The notes under the pieces: generated by a model
Told to the model about the DNA's origin: nothing
Seen by the model: only the letters and a program-made list of their open reading frames with translations
The model's database searches: none
Shown here: in pieces, positions 55,449 through 64,000 of the stretch
How positions within the stretch are numbered: the stretch's first letter is position 1
Layout of the letters: each line of letters opens with the position of its first letter
Assembly (NCBI RefSeq): GCF_016406145.1
Contig: NZ_CP066306.1
Coordinates: forward strand, 1,922,001-1,986,000
Length of the DNA: 64,000 nt
Source: Pseudomonas putida
GTDB lineage: Bacteria; Pseudomonadota; Gammaproteobacteria; Pseudomonadales; Pseudomonadaceae
Direction of reading: 5' to 3'
Made by a program: the position numbers and the translations under genes

Positions 55449-56639
55449 ATGGCACACGCACCACAAATCAAGATCCCCGCCACCTACATCCGCGGCGGCA
55501 CCAGCAAAGGCGTGTTCTTCCGCCTGCAAGACCTCCCTGAACCAGCTCAAGCCCCAGGGCCGGCCCGTGACGCACTGCTACTGCGGGTCATCGGCAGCCC
55601 TGACCCCTATGCCAAGCAGATCGACGGCATGGGTGGCGCCACTTCAAGCACCAGCAAAACCGTGATCCTGTCGCAAAGCACCAGGCCCGACCACGACGTC
55701 GACTACCTGTTCGGCCAGGTAGCCATCGACAAGGCCTTCGTCGACTGGAGCGGCAACTGCGGCAACCTGTCTGCTGCTGTCGGCTCGTTCGCCATCAGCA
55801 GTGGCTTGGTCGAGCCGTCGCGCATCCCGCGCAATGGCGTTGCCACCGTGCGTATCTGGCAGGCCAATATAGGCAAGACCATCATCGCTCATGTGCCGAT
55901 CACCGAGGGCCAAGTGCAGGAAACCGGCGACTTCGAGCTCGACGGTGTGACGTTCCCGGCGGCAGAGGTGCAACTGGAATTCCTTGATCCGGCGGCCGAT
56001 GAGGGTGAAGGCGGCGGTGCGATGTTCCCTACCGGTAACCTGGTGGATGACCTGGAAGTGCCCGGTGTCGGTACCTTCAAAGCCACCTTGATCAACGCCG
56101 GTATCCCGACCATTTTCGTCAATGCCTCCGATATCGGTTATGCCGGCACCGAGCTGCAGGATGCGATCAACGGCGATGCGCAAGCGCTGACGCGTTTCGA
56201 GGCGATCCGTGCCCATGGCGCCGTGCGCATGGGGCTGATCGAACATGTCGACCAGGCGGCCGGGCGTCAGCACACGCCGAAGGTGGCTTTCGTTGCGCCG
56301 CCAAGCACCTACACTGCGTCCAGTGGCAAGGCTGTCGAGGCGGCTGACATCGACCTGCTGGTGCGTGCACTTTCCATGGGCAAGTTGCACCACGCGATGA
56401 TGGGTACTGCTGCGGTGGCCATCGGTACCGCTGCTGCCATTCCAGGTACGCTGGTCAACCTCGCTGCTGGCGGGGGCGAGCGCAGTGCCGTGCGCTTCGG
56501 CCATCCCTCCGGCACCTTGCGGGTCGGGGCTCAGGCCAGCCAGGTGGATGGCGAGTGGACGGTCACCAAGGCAATCATGAGTCGTAGTGCCCGGGTGTTG
56601 ATGGAAGGCTGGGTAAGGGTGCCTGGCGACAGCTTCTGA
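55449..56639 (+). CDS. prpF: PrpF, AcnD-accessory isomerase
   Basis: A 396-residue protein of the PrpF/DUF453 family with a diaminopimelate-epimerase-like fold in two halves. The start MAHAPQIKIPATYIRGGTSKGVFF is typical; RGGTSKG is the family motif. It isomerises the AcnD product to the cis-trans form that AcnB can hydrate. AGGA lies about ten bases before ATG 55449. A third of the way in, VDWSGNCGNLSAAVGSFA carries the catalytic-type Cys. Position after acnD is conserved in the AcnD-type prp loci. Confidence 0.95.
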   Translation: MAHAPQIKIPATYIRGGTSKGVFFRLQDLPEPAQAPGPARDALLLRVIGSPDPYAKQIDGMGGATSSTSKTVILSQSTRPDHDVDYLFGQVAIDKAFVDWSGNCGNLSAAVGSFAISSGLVEPSRIPRNGVATVRIWQANIGKTIIAHVPITEGQVQETGDFELDGVTFPAAEVQLEFLDPAADEGEGGGAMFPTGNLVDDLEVPGVGTFKATLINAGIPTIFVNASDIGYAGTELQDAINGDAQALTRFEAIRAHGAVRMGLIEHVDQAAGRQHTPKVAFVAPPSTYTASSGKAVEAADIDLLVRALSMGKLHHAMMGTAAVAIGTAAAIPGTLVNLAAGGGERSAVRFGHPSGTLRVGAQASQVDGEWTVTKAIMSRSARVLMEGWVRVPGDSF

Positions 56640-56683
56640 CGCACCATTGGCGCTTGGCTTTGAATCAGCAAGGCCGCTGCGCG

Positions 56684-56746
56684 GCCCATCGCCGGCAAGC
56701 CGGTGCCTGCAGTGGTCTTGTGGGCGCCGGCTTGCCGGCGATGGGC
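56684..56746. repeat. REP doublet between prpF and prpD
   Basis: GCCCATCGCCGGCAAGCCGG plus TGCC at 56684-56707 faces GGCGCCGGCTTGCCGG and following bases at 56723-56746; 23 of 24 positions match in inverse complement. Confidence 0.88.
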
Positions 56747-56777
56747 TGCGTAGCAGCCCCAATCAAAGGAGCTGCAA

Positions 56778-58262
56778 ATGAGCGCCAACGTAGACCTGAA
56801 CGAGCGCCCTGACTATGACGTGGTGCTGCAAACCCTTGCCGATTACGTTCTCACCTACCGCGTCGAGTCCCCCGAGGCGTTGGACACCGCGCGCAGTTGC
56901 CTGATGGACACCTTGGGCTGCGGCCTGCTGGCCCTGCGCTTTCCAGAGTGCACCAAGCACCTCGGCCCGCTGGTGGAGGGCACAGTGGTACCCAACGGCG
57001 CCCGGGTGCCCGGCACCAGTTACCGGCTCGATCCGGTCAAGGCCGCCTGGGATATCGGCTGCACCGTACGTTGGCTTGATTACAACGACACCTGGCTTGC
57101 CGCAGAGTGGGCCCACCCTTCCGATAACCTAGGGGGGATCCTTGCGGTAGCTGATCACTTGTCGCAAAAACGGGTGGCCAAGGGTGAAGGCCCGCTGTTC
57201 ATGCGCGAAGTGCTCGAGGCCATGGTCATGGCCCATGAGATACAGGGTGTGCTGGCGCTGGAAAACGCCTTCAATCGCGTCGGCCTGGACCACGTGCTGC
57301 TGGTCAAGGTGGCCTCCACAGCCGTGTGCGCCAAGTTGATGGGTGCCAATCGTGAACAACTGCTCTCGGCCTTGTCCCACGCCTTTGTCGATGGCCAGGC
57401 GCTGCGCACCTACCGTCATGCACCCAACGCCGGCTCACGCAAGTCGTGGGCTGCCGGTGATGCTTCCAGCCGGGGCGTACGCCTGGCCGATATCGCGCTG
57501 CGTGGCGAGATGGGTGTGCCCGGGGTGCTGACCGCGCCGCAGTGGGGTTTTTATGATGTGTCGTTCAGCCATACCAACAAGGACCTGGCGCTCAAGCCTT
57601 CTGCCCAGCAGGCGCTGCGCATACCGCAGGCGTTGGCCAGCTACGTGATGGAGAACGTGTTGTTCAAGGTCAGTTTCCCGGCCGAGTTCCACGCCCAGAC
57701 CGCCTGCGAAGCCGCTGTGAGCCTGCACCCGCAAGTGCGCAACCGTCTGCACGAAGTCGACCGTATCGTCATCACGACCCAGGAATCAGCCATTCGCATC
57801 ATTTCCAAGGTCGGCCCGCTGGCCAATGCTGCTGACCGCGACCACTGCCTGCAGTACATGGTGGCGGTGCCGCTTATATTCGGCCATCTGGTGGCCGAGC
57901 ATTACGAAGATGCCTTCCACGCCGCCCACCCGAGCATCGACCGTCTGCGCGAAAAGATGGAGGTGGTCGAGGACCCTCGTTTCAGCCGCGAATACCTGGA
58001 GCCGGACAAGCGCTCGATCGCCAATGGCTTGCAGGTGTTCTTCAAGGATGGCAGCAGTACCGAACAGGTGGTGGTGGAATACCCGGTCGGGCACCGGCGC
58101 CGGCGCGGGGAGGGCATCCCCTTGCTGGAGGCCAAGTTCAGGGACAACCTGGCGACGCGGTTTGCGCCCCAGCGTTGCCTGGAGATTTTCGAGCTGTGCG
58201 AGGATCAACAGCGGCTGGAGGGTACGGCGGTACACCGGTTTGTGGATTTGTTCGTGACCTGA
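56778..58262 (+). CDS. prpD: 2-methylcitrate dehydratase PrpD
   Basis: A 494-residue MmgE/PrpD-family dehydratase, cofactor-free, which makes 2-methylaconitate from 2-methylcitrate. Family landmarks are [19 protein letters not shown] (about residues 33-51), the [20 protein letters not shown] active-site stretch (about 101-120) and [19 protein letters not shown] [20 protein letters not shown] (about 352-371). CAAAGGAG precedes the ATG. AcnD+PrpF upstream performs the same conversion by another chemistry, so the locus has both routes. A bidirectional terminator with acnB follows. Confidence 0.95.
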   Translation: MSANVDLNERPDYDVVLQTLADYVLTYRVESPEALDTARSCLMDTLGCGLLALRFPECTKHLGPLVEGTVVPNGARVPGTSYRLDPVKAAWDIGCTVRWLDYNDTWLAAEWAHPSDNLGGILAVADHLSQKRVAKGEGPLFMREVLEAMVMAHEIQGVLALENAFNRVGLDHVLLVKVASTAVCAKLMGANREQLLSALSHAFVDGQALRTYRHAPNAGSRKSWAAGDASSRGVRLADIALRGEMGVPGVLTAPQWGFYDVSFSHTNKDLALKPSAQQALRIPQALASYVMENVLFKVSFPAEFHAQTACEAAVSLHPQVRNRLHEVDRIVITTQESAIRIISKVGPLANAADRDHCLQYMVAVPLIFGHLVAEHYEDAFHAAHPSIDRLREKMEVVEDPRFSREYLEPDKRSIANGLQVFFKDGSSTEQVVVEYPVGHRRRRGEGIPLLEAKFRDNLATRFAPQRCLEIFELCEDQQRLEGTAVHRFVDLFVT

Positions 58263-58279
58263 GGCGAGCAAGAGCAATA

Positions 58280-58309
58280 AAAAACCCCGGCATTCATGCC
58301 GGGGTTTTT
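58280..58309. terminator. Bidirectional terminator between prpD and acnB
   Basis: AAAAACCCCGGCA and TGCCGGGGTTTTT form a 13-bp stem around TTCA, with A- and T-runs for both strands. Confidence 0.9.
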
Positions 58310-58327
58310 CTTGAAGCGTACTGCTGA

Positions 58328-60937
58328 TTACGCTTGGACAACCGGGATCTTGGCGTTGGCCGCAGCTTCGCGGAACTCAGCGATCTGGTCGAAGCTCAGG
58401 TAGCGGTAAACGTCGGCAGCCATGCTGTCGATGTCTTTCGCGTACTGCATGTACTCCTCGACGGTCGGCAGCTTGCCGATGATCGATGCGACAGCCGCCA
58501 GCTCGGCCGATGCCAGGTAGACGTTGGTGGCGTCGCCCAGGCGGTTCGGGAAGTTACGGGTCGAGGTGGAGACCACGGTCGAACCGGTCTGCACGCGTGC
58601 CTGGTTACCCATGCACAGCGAGCAGCCTGGCATTTCCATGCGCGCACCGGCCTTGCCGTAGATGCCGTAGTAGCCTTCTTCGGTCAGCTGGTGGGCGTCC
58701 ATCTTGGTTGGCGGAGCCAGCCACAGACGGGTCGGAATACCGCCCTTGACCTTCTCCAGCAGCTTGCCGGCAGCGCGGAAGTGGCCGATGTTGGTCATGC
58801 ACGAACCGATGAATACTTCGTCGATCTTCTCGCCCTGTACCGACGACAGCAGGCGGGCGTCGTCCGGGTCGTTCGGCGCGCAGAGCACAGGCTCCTTGAC
58901 GTCGGCCAGGTCGATTTCGATGATTTCGGCGTATTCGGCATCGGCGTCAGCCGACAGCAGCTCAGGCTTGGCCAGCCAGGCTTCCATGGCCTGGGCGCGA
59001 CGCTCCAGGGTGCGGGCATCGCCGTAGCCTTCGCCGATCATCCAGCGCAGCAGGGTGATGTTCGACTTCAGGTACTCGGCGATTGCCTTTTCCGGCAGCT
59101 TGATGGTGCAGCCGGCAGCGGAACGCTCGGCCGAGGCGTCGGACAGTTCGAACGCTTGCTCGACGGTCAGTTCGTCCAGGCCTTCGATTTCCAGGATGCG
59201 GCCGGAGAAGGCGTTTTTCTTGCCTTTCTTCTCGACGGTCAGCAGGCCCTGCTGGATGGCGTAGTAAGGGATGGCATGTACCAGGTCACGCAGGGTGATG
59301 CCTGGCTGCAGTTTGCCCTTGAAGCGCACCAGGATCGACTCTGGCATGTCCAGCGGCATGACGCCGGTAGCGGCGGCGAAGGCCACCAGGCCGGAACCGG
59401 CCGGGAACGAGATGCCGATCGGGAAACGGGTGTGCGAGTCACCACCGGTACCGACGGTGTCAGGCATCAGCATGCGGTTCAGCCAGCTGTGGATGATGCC
59501 GTCGCCTGGGCGCAGCGACACGCCGCCACGGGTGCGGATGAAGTCTGGCAGGGTGTGGTGGGTAGTGACATCGATCGGCTTTGGATAGGCTGCGGTGTGG
59601 CAGAACGACTGCATCACCAGGTCAGCGGAGAAGCCCAGGCACGCCAGGTCTTTCAGCTCGTCGCGGGTCATCGGGCCAGTGGTGTCCTGGGAGCCGACGG
59701 TGGTCATCTTCGGCTCGCAGTAAGCACCTGGGCGCACGCCCTGGCCTTCCGGCAGGCCGCAGGCACGGCCGACCATTTTCTGTGCCAGGGTGAAGCCCTT
59801 GCCGGAATCGGCAGGCTGCTCTGGCTTCTTGAACAGGTCGGATGCACCCAGGCCCAGCTCGGCTCGGGCTTTTTCGGTCAGGCCACGGCCGACGATCAGC
59901 GGGATGCGGCCGCCAGCGCGGACTTCATCCAGCAGTACTTCGGTTTTCAGCTCGAAGCTGGTGACCAGCTCGTCGCTGTCGTGCCGGCGTACTTCACCTT
60001 TGTATGGGTAAACGTCGATGACGTCGCCCATGCCCAGGTTGGTGCAGTCGAATTCGATCGGCAGGGCGCCGGCGTCTTCCATGGTGTTGTAGAAGATCGG
60101 GGCGATCTTGGTGCCGAAGCAGAAGCCACCGGCGCGCTTGTTCGGCACGTACGGGATGTCGTCGCCGAAGAACCACAGCACCGAGTTGGTGGCGGATTTG
60201 CGCGAAGACCCGGTACCGACCACGTCACCGACGTAGGCGACCGGGAAGCCTTTGGCCTTGACCGCTTCGATCTGCGCCAGCGGACCGACAGAGCCCGGCT
60301 GCTGTGGCTCGATGCCGTCGCGGGCCATTTTCAGCATGGCCAGGGCGTGCAGCGGGATGTCAGGGCGCGACCAGGCGTCCGGGGCAGGGGACAGGTCGTC
60401 GGTGTTGGTTTCGCCGGGCACCTTGAACACGGTCAGGGTGTACTTGTCGGCGATGGCCGGACGCGAGGTGAACCACTCGCCGGCAGCCCAGGATTCCAGC
60501 ACGGCCTTGGCGTGAGCATTGCCTGCCTTGGCTTTTTCGGCCACGTCGTGGAAGGCATCGAACATCAGCAGGGTGTGCTTGAGCTTTTCGGCCGCGACGG
60601 CGCCCAGTTCGGCGTCATCCAGCAGCGCGACCAGCGTTTCGATGTTGTAGCCGCCCTGCATGGTGCCCAGCAGCTCGGTGGCGTGCTTGCGGTCGATCAG
60701 TGGCGAGTTGGCTTCACCCTTGGCCACGGCAGACAGGAAAGCAGCCTTGACGTAGGCAGCTTCGTCGACTCCTGGTGGAACGCGGTGGGTGATCAGGTCT
60801 ACGAGGAAGGCTTCTTCGCCGGCCGGCGGGTTTTTCAGCAGCTCGACCAGGCCTGCAGTTTGTTCGGCGTTCAGCGGCTGGGGCACGATACCCAGGGCGG
60901 CACGCTCTTCGATGTGTTTGCGGTAGGCTTCAAGCAC
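58328..60937 (-). CDS. acnB: Aconitate hydratase B / 2-methylisocitrate dehydratase
   Basis: An 869-residue aconitase B (865 in E. coli). The N-terminal HEAT-like domain and the swivel domain precede the catalytic core, the AcnB order. Iron-sulfur ligands are in [12 protein letters not shown] (near residue 707) and [11 protein letters not shown] (near 768). In the TCA cycle it interconverts citrate and isocitrate; in propionate use it hydrates 2-methylaconitate to 2-methylisocitrate, closing the prp pathway. I chose GTG 60937, which gives [22 protein letters not shown] as in other AcnB proteins and has GAGGG upstream; an ATG five codons earlier (60952) is also possible. Confidence 0.95.
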   Translation of the reverse strand: MLEAYRKHIEERAALGIVPQPLNAEQTAGLVELLKNPPAGEEAFLVDLITHRVPPGVDEAAYVKAAFLSAVAKGEANSPLIDRKHATELLGTMQGGYNIETLVALLDDAELGAVAAEKLKHTLLMFDAFHDVAEKAKAGNAHAKAVLESWAAGEWFTSRPAIADKYTLTVFKVPGETNTDDLSPAPDAWSRPDIPLHALAMLKMARDGIEPQQPGSVGPLAQIEAVKAKGFPVAYVGDVVGTGSSRKSATNSVLWFFGDDIPYVPNKRAGGFCFGTKIAPIFYNTMEDAGALPIEFDCTNLGMGDVIDVYPYKGEVRRHDSDELVTSFELKTEVLLDEVRAGGRIPLIVGRGLTEKARAELGLGASDLFKKPEQPADSGKGFTLAQKMVGRACGLPEGQGVRPGAYCEPKMTTVGSQDTTGPMTRDELKDLACLGFSADLVMQSFCHTAAYPKPIDVTTHHTLPDFIRTRGGVSLRPGDGIIHSWLNRMLMPDTVGTGGDSHTRFPIGISFPAGSGLVAFAAATGVMPLDMPESILVRFKGKLQPGITLRDLVHAIPYYAIQQGLLTVEKKGKKNAFSGRILEIEGLDELTVEQAFELSDASAERSAAGCTIKLPEKAIAEYLKSNITLLRWMIGEGYGDARTLERRAQAMEAWLAKPELLSADADAEYAEIIEIDLADVKEPVLCAPNDPDDARLLSSVQGEKIDEVFIGSCMTNIGHFRAAGKLLEKVKGGIPTRLWLAPPTKMDAHQLTEEGYYGIYGKAGARMEMPGCSLCMGNQARVQTGSTVVSTSTRNFPNRLGDATNVYLASAELAAVASIIGKLPTVEEYMQYAKDIDSMAADVYRYLSFDQIAEFREAAANAKIPVVQA

Positions 60938-61342
60938 AGTTATTACCCTCATCAGTGGTCCCTAAAGGGAGTCCGGGACGCTCATCCAGCATTCTCTGCA
61001 CCCATGCGCCATCACGGCTTCTTGGGCCGCCCAGCCAGGGTCGCAGAGAATCCTTACAGAAGCTGCTTTCAAAGTTTTACGCCTGCAGAACGGGGGCTGA
61101 TGAGGGCTGGCACGGGCATGCGAGGGGTGCATGGCCCGGGCCAACGCCGTTCTACCGGATCAACTGTGCTCGTGACGCTTTGAAAACAGCTTCCAACGGA
61201 CATTGTTGCCTTGAAAAGGCGGGATGATTCTACGGCAAATTGTCGCAGAAGGTAAGGCGGCGAACATGACTTTAACGAGTGACCCTGGTTAGACAAAGGG
61301 CTAACATGGGCCTGTGTTCCACCGCCAAGCCGTTGTTTTTCC
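60938..61342. other. Intergenic control region of acnB and the DUF1289 gene
   Basis: No gene is apparent in these 405 bases. On the minus strand TTACCT (61250-61255) and TAGAAT (61227-61232) are 17 bases apart and could be an acnB promoter, which would give a leader of about 285 bases. Two near-repeats of GTTTTC/GGCGG type occur near 61070 and 61200 but form no clear structure. The plus-strand promoter of the DUF1289 gene must also lie here. Confidence 0.4.
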
Positions 61343-61810
61343 ATGCCCAACCAGTCCATCAAGACCCCTTGCGTCGGCCTTTGCTCCACGGTTTATGGAG
61401 ACACGGTGTGCCGTGGCTGCAAGCGCTTCCATCATGAAGTCATCCACTGGAACGGCTACGACGACGATCAGAAACGTGCCGTTTTGCTGCGCCTGGAACA
61501 GTTGCTGGTGCAGGTGATGATGGCCAAGCTGGAAGTGTTTGATGCAAACCTGCTGCGTCAGCAACTGCAGCAGCGCTCCATACGCTTTGTCGAGCAGCAG
61601 TCTGAGTATTGTTGGGCGTATCAGCTGATTGCACGCGGTGCCCGCCTGATTCGCGACCTGGAAGCCTACGGGATGGCGTTGCTGCCCGAGTTTCGTGACT
61701 GGGAGCTGCCGCAGTTGCGCGATGCCATCGACCGGGAATTCTTTTTGTTGTCCGAGGCGCATTACCAGCGCTATATCGCGCCCGGGTTCCTGCGTGCCGA
61801 ACTGAGGTAA
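61343..61810 (+). CDS. DUF1289-domain protein
   Basis: A 155-residue protein. The N-terminal DUF1289 domain is the cysteine set Cys10, Cys14, Cys23, Cys26 (PCVGLC and CRGCKR), which could hold zinc or an iron-sulfur cluster. The rest is helical, with a basic patch and the sequence FVEQQSEYCWAYQLIARGARLIRDLE. The function of the family is unknown. It starts cleanly at ATG 61343; the next gene begins 37 bases after its stop. Confidence 0.87.
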   Translation: MPNQSIKTPCVGLCSTVYGDTVCRGCKRFHHEVIHWNGYDDDQKRAVLLRLEQLLVQVMMAKLEVFDANLLRQQLQQRSIRFVEQQSEYCWAYQLIARGARLIRDLEAYGMALLPEFRDWELPQLRDAIDREFFLLSEAHYQRYIAPGFLRAELR

Positions 61811-61847
61811 GCCTTCTTTCTGCTCCATGCCTTGAAAGGGCGCCATT

Positions 61848-62639
61848 GTGCGTTTTTATCGAGCGTATGGAGTACGGATGATGGTGGAGCTGTGTTTTGA
61901 ACCGCTGCTGAGTTTTACCGCGACATGCCGCTGGCAATTGCTGGATACACCGTTGCCGGCCGCCCGGTTTGACGATGATGAAATCACCCGGCCGTTCTGG
62001 GTCGAATTCGATGACTGGAACGGTGACGATGGTTGGCTGATGACCAGCCTGGACTATGGCGAAGAAATGTTGCAATCGTTCCTGATTGACTCGCTGTGGG
62101 GACGCGAGGATCGTCAGCGTGCGTTTTGTGACAGTTTCTGGTTTGGCGTCTATCGACTTGCAACTGGCTTCGTTTACGAGATCCGCCCGGCATATGAGGG
62201 CAATAACCTCGACCGATGGCCTTCACTGGAATACTGGCTCGACGTCAGTCGAAACGGTTATCTGGGCTTTTACCCGGCGCGTTCGGATGCGGGTGTGTGC
62301 AAGGACGACCCAGCCAGTCTGGTGTTGCGAGACCCCTTCGGGACATCTGTGGTGCTACCCGCCGACCCGCCTACCGATCTGGAGACGGCACTGTACAAGC
62401 TGACCGCCGGGCGCCGGACGCCGTTGTGGTACATCCCTGGCCTGGATCCGCAGCGGTTGCAAGAAGGGCAATTGCTCTTGAACATGAAGCTTTACAGTGC
62501 GGACGGGCGGCAAGTGAGGCGACGGGTGGAGCGGGTTGCATACCTTAACAACCGTCGAGGCGAGCGCGGCCAGTTCAGCCTGCAGGTGTCGAACCCTTGT
62601 GTGCCTCCTCACCCTCGCCCGCTCGTTGCCACGCCTTGA
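61848..62639 (+). CDS. Unrecognised 263-residue protein
   Basis: A protein of 263 residues from GTG 61848 (AAAGGG upstream) or 253 from ATG 61878 (GGAG upstream); the second start may be right. The sequence is acidic and very rich in aromatic residues, especially Trp and Phe (PFWVEFDDWNGDDGWLM; FWFGVYRLATGFVYEI). A central stretch, FGTSVVLPADPPTDLETALYKL, precedes a basic C-terminal part (RQVRRRVERVAYLNNRRGERG). There is no signal peptide or membrane helix. I recognise no family. The base composition looks less GC-rich than its neighbours, and the C-terminal reading frame overlaps nothing else, so a recent arrival is possible. Confidence 0.6.
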   Translation: MRFYRAYGVRMMVELCFEPLLSFTATCRWQLLDTPLPAARFDDDEITRPFWVEFDDWNGDDGWLMTSLDYGEEMLQSFLIDSLWGREDRQRAFCDSFWFGVYRLATGFVYEIRPAYEGNNLDRWPSLEYWLDVSRNGYLGFYPARSDAGVCKDDPASLVLRDPFGTSVVLPADPPTDLETALYKLTAGRRTPLWYIPGLDPQRLQEGQLLLNMKLYSADGRQVRRRVERVAYLNNRRGERGQFSLQVSNPCVPPHPRPLVATP

Positions 62640-62665
62640 CCTGTGCTCGTGTAGCGCAGCGCCAA

Positions 62666-63022
62666 TCAATCGCCGCTGTATTCGCAGCCGCTGGTGCAGG
62701 TTTCATGAATACGCACCTTGGACAGCTCCGGCAGCAGCGGCTTGACCTGCTCCCAGATCCACTTGGCGATGACTTCGCTGGTGGGGTTTTCCAGGCCTGG
62801 AATATCGTTGAGGTAGTTGTGGTCCAACTGCTCGTAGATCGGCTTGAAGATCGCCTTGATCTCGGAAAAGTCGCGGATCCAGCCGGTGTGCGGGTCAAGC
62901 GGGCCGGTCAGGTGCAGGCCGACCTTGAACGAGTGGCCATGCAGGCGGCCGCATTTGTGCCCGGCAGGGACGTTAGGCAGGCGGTGGGCCGATTCGAAGG
63001 TAAATTCCTTAAAGATTTCCAC
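62666..63022 (-). CDS. queD: QueD, 6-carboxytetrahydropterin synthase
   Basis: A 118-residue enzyme of the PTPS family in queuosine biosynthesis (7,8-dihydroneopterin triphosphate to 6-carboxytetrahydropterin). Zinc ligands His13 (SAHRL), His29 and His31 (HGHSF) and the catalytic Cys24 (KCGRL) are present, as is the later [13 protein letters not shown] end. The start is GTG 63022; no ATG nearby fits the family. It lies alone on this strand, before the patatin-like gene. Confidence 0.93.
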   Translation of the reverse strand: MEIFKEFTFESAHRLPNVPAGHKCGRLHGHSFKVGLHLTGPLDPHTGWIRDFSEIKAIFKPIYEQLDHNYLNDIPGLENPTSEVIAKWIWEQVKPLLPELSKVRIHETCTSGCEYSGD

Positions 63023-63073
63023 GGTCAGAACTCTGTGTGTATCGAAGATGCGCGCAGTCTACCAGCATGGTCG

Positions 63074-64000
63074 CTACAAGGCTTGCAGGCGTTCGTGCAG
63101 CCGCCCGGTGGCGATCAGCTCCAGCAGTTCGTCACCCAGCCGCTGGCTTTCGGCAATGGCCTGGTACCAGTAGCGTTTGCGGCTGGGTGCATCGCCCATG
63201 AAGCGCTTGAAGTCGTTGCGGTCGGGCAGCTTGCCGAAGGGCAGTGCGGCCAGGTATTGCGGTGACGGCGTCACCAACAGCACATTGCGCAGGCGTGTGG
63301 CATCGCCCTTGCGCCATGGCAGCGCTTTGTCGAACCAGCCTGGCACGACCTTGTCGGTGAAGTGCGGGTAAAGCACCAGGTCGTCGCCGCGGTATGGCAG
63401 GTCAAGGTGATAGTCGAGCAAACCGCCGTCGCGATAGGTGCCCGCACCGGCACCGGGGATGTCGCGCACACCTTCCATGACCATCGGAATCGAGCCGGAA
63501 GCGAGCAGGGCATGGCGCAGGTTGCCCAGGCCCAGTGGCAGATAGCGTGAGGGAAAGTCTATGAGCTGATCCAGCGGCGGGGTGGCACGCTCATCGTGCA
63601 GGATGATCCGTTCAAAATGCCGTGCCAGGCGTGAGCGCCCCAGCAGGTTGCTGGCGATCACCGAGCCAAGACCCATCCCCAACCGGCCGCGGTGGTCGTG
63701 GGCAAGATGGCCGTGGCTCTTCACCACCAGGATGTTCAGGCGGTAGTGCGGGTTAGCCAGGATCTGCCCATCGCGCCCTTGCAGCAGGTCGTCGAGCATC
63801 TGCTGGCAGCTGCGGCTGATCTGGGCTGCGGTCACACCTTTGGCGAAGTCCTGTTCGGTATACAGCTCGCCGAGGCGGCGGATGCCTGCGACCGGGTCGT
63901 CAAGGCAGGCGCTGGCGAAACGCCAGGAGCCGATCGATGCGCCAATCAATGCCCGCTGGCGAGGGGCCGATGGCAGCCACTCGCCAAACAGCGCCAGGTC
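63074..64000 (-). CDS. Patatin-like phospholipase family protein, N-terminus cut by the window edge
   Basis: The frame is open to the right edge; at least 308 residues are visible. The nucleophile-elbow motif GASIGSW (GxSxG) lies at about residue 20 of the visible part, and the catalytic Asp is in YRDGGLLDYH near residue 180, so the Ser-Asp dyad is complete. Beyond the core is a C-terminal part with RNVLLVTPSPQYLAALPFGKLPDRNDFKRFMG. A TTG at 63949 is not the start, because the frame continues upstream with family-like sequence (DLALFGEWLPSAPRQRALIG). It is a second patatin in the window and unlike the one at 24 kb. The substrate is unknown. Confidence 0.83.
   Translation of the reverse strand, partial: DLALFGEWLPSAPRQRALIGASIGSWRFASACLDDPVAGIRRLGELYTEQDFAKGVTAAQISRSCQQMLDDLLQGRDGQILANPHYRLNILVVKSHGHLAHDHRGRLGMGLGSVIASNLLGRSRLARHFERIILHDERATPPLDQLIDFPSRYLPLGLGNLRHALLASGSIPMVMEGVRDIPGAGAGTYRDGGLLDYHLDLPYRGDDLVLYPHFTDKVVPGWFDKALPWRKGDATRLRNVLLVTPSPQYLAALPFGKLPDRNDFKRFMGDAPSRKRYWYQAIAESQRLGDELLELIATGRLHERLQAL

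Noticed and set aside
58334..61183. A 949-codon open frame on the plus strand opposite acnB
   Set aside because: It is antisense to a well-conserved aconitase, has no recognisable domain and a repetitive Gln/Gly/Ala/Asp/Val composition. It is the usual artefact of GC-rich codon use on the opposite strand.

Overview
The window looks like chromosome from the Pseudomonas putida group. It is GC-rich, and gene order and protein sequence match Pseudomonas throughout: folD - tRNAs - tig - clpP - clpX - lon - hupB - ppiD; L,D-transpeptidase - oprI; cysB facing cysH; and GntR - prpB - prpC - acnD - prpF - prpD facing acnB. P. putida-type REP palindromes are scattered between genes. I see no insertion sequence, integrase, phage structural gene, CRISPR array or rRNA. 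The species is inferred from recognition, not from a database search.

Layout. (1) 0-5.2 kb, minus strand: a lipoprotein cut by the left edge, two FCD-type GntR regulators behind a divergent DctA-family transporter, an Lrp/AsnC regulator and an ornithine cyclodeaminase. (2) 5.3-13.2 kb: a GAF/AAA+/Fis sigma-54 activator diverges from a six-gene ABC importer operon (two ATPases, two permeases, a small DUF2160-type membrane protein, a binding protein). The layout resembles the GlpSTPQV glycerol importers, and a good -24/-12 promoter lies in front. The two ATPases carry complementary defects in their nucleotide-site motifs. (3) 13.3-24.2 kb: folD, a tRNA cluster Arg(TCT)-His-Leu(TAG)-His, then the protein quality-control block tig, clpP, clpX, lon, hupB, ppiD, with a heat-shock-like promoter before lon. 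(4) 24.2-39 kb: envelope and housekeeping genes: patatin, a small lipoprotein, a CHAD protein, an acyl-CoA thioesterase, a chemoreceptor, tatD, an MltF-like transglycosylase, DoxX, greB, a YbbA/YbbP-like ABC pair diverging from tesA, an L,D-transpeptidase and oprI. (5) 39.5-46.2 kb: a small GNAT protein, DAHP synthase, a PanE-like reductase, a universal stress protein, cysB, cysH and pabB. (6) 46.3-49.4 kb: a minus-strand operon of a secreted retropepsin-like protein, an inactive-transglutaminase membrane protein and an ATP-grasp ligase. This is the part of the window whose biology is least clear. (7) 49.6-61 kb: the complete 2-methylcitrate (propionate) pathway with its GntR regulator, facing acnB; a REP doublet sits in every gap from prpB to prpD. 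(8) 61.3-64 kb: a DUF1289 protein, an unrecognised protein, queD and a second patatin-like protein cut by the right edge.

How the parts fit. Propionyl-CoA carbon is handled by PrpC, PrpD or AcnD+PrpF, AcnB and PrpB at one locus. The ClpXP/Lon/HU/PpiD block is a coherent proteostasis module. CysB beside CysH joins sulfur regulation to sulfate reduction. The strongest leads for further work are the asymmetric ABC ATPase pair with its predicted sigma-54 control, the retropepsin/7TM/ATP-grasp operon, the run of REP doublets through the prp genes, and a tRNA-His/Leu duplication scar between folD and tig.
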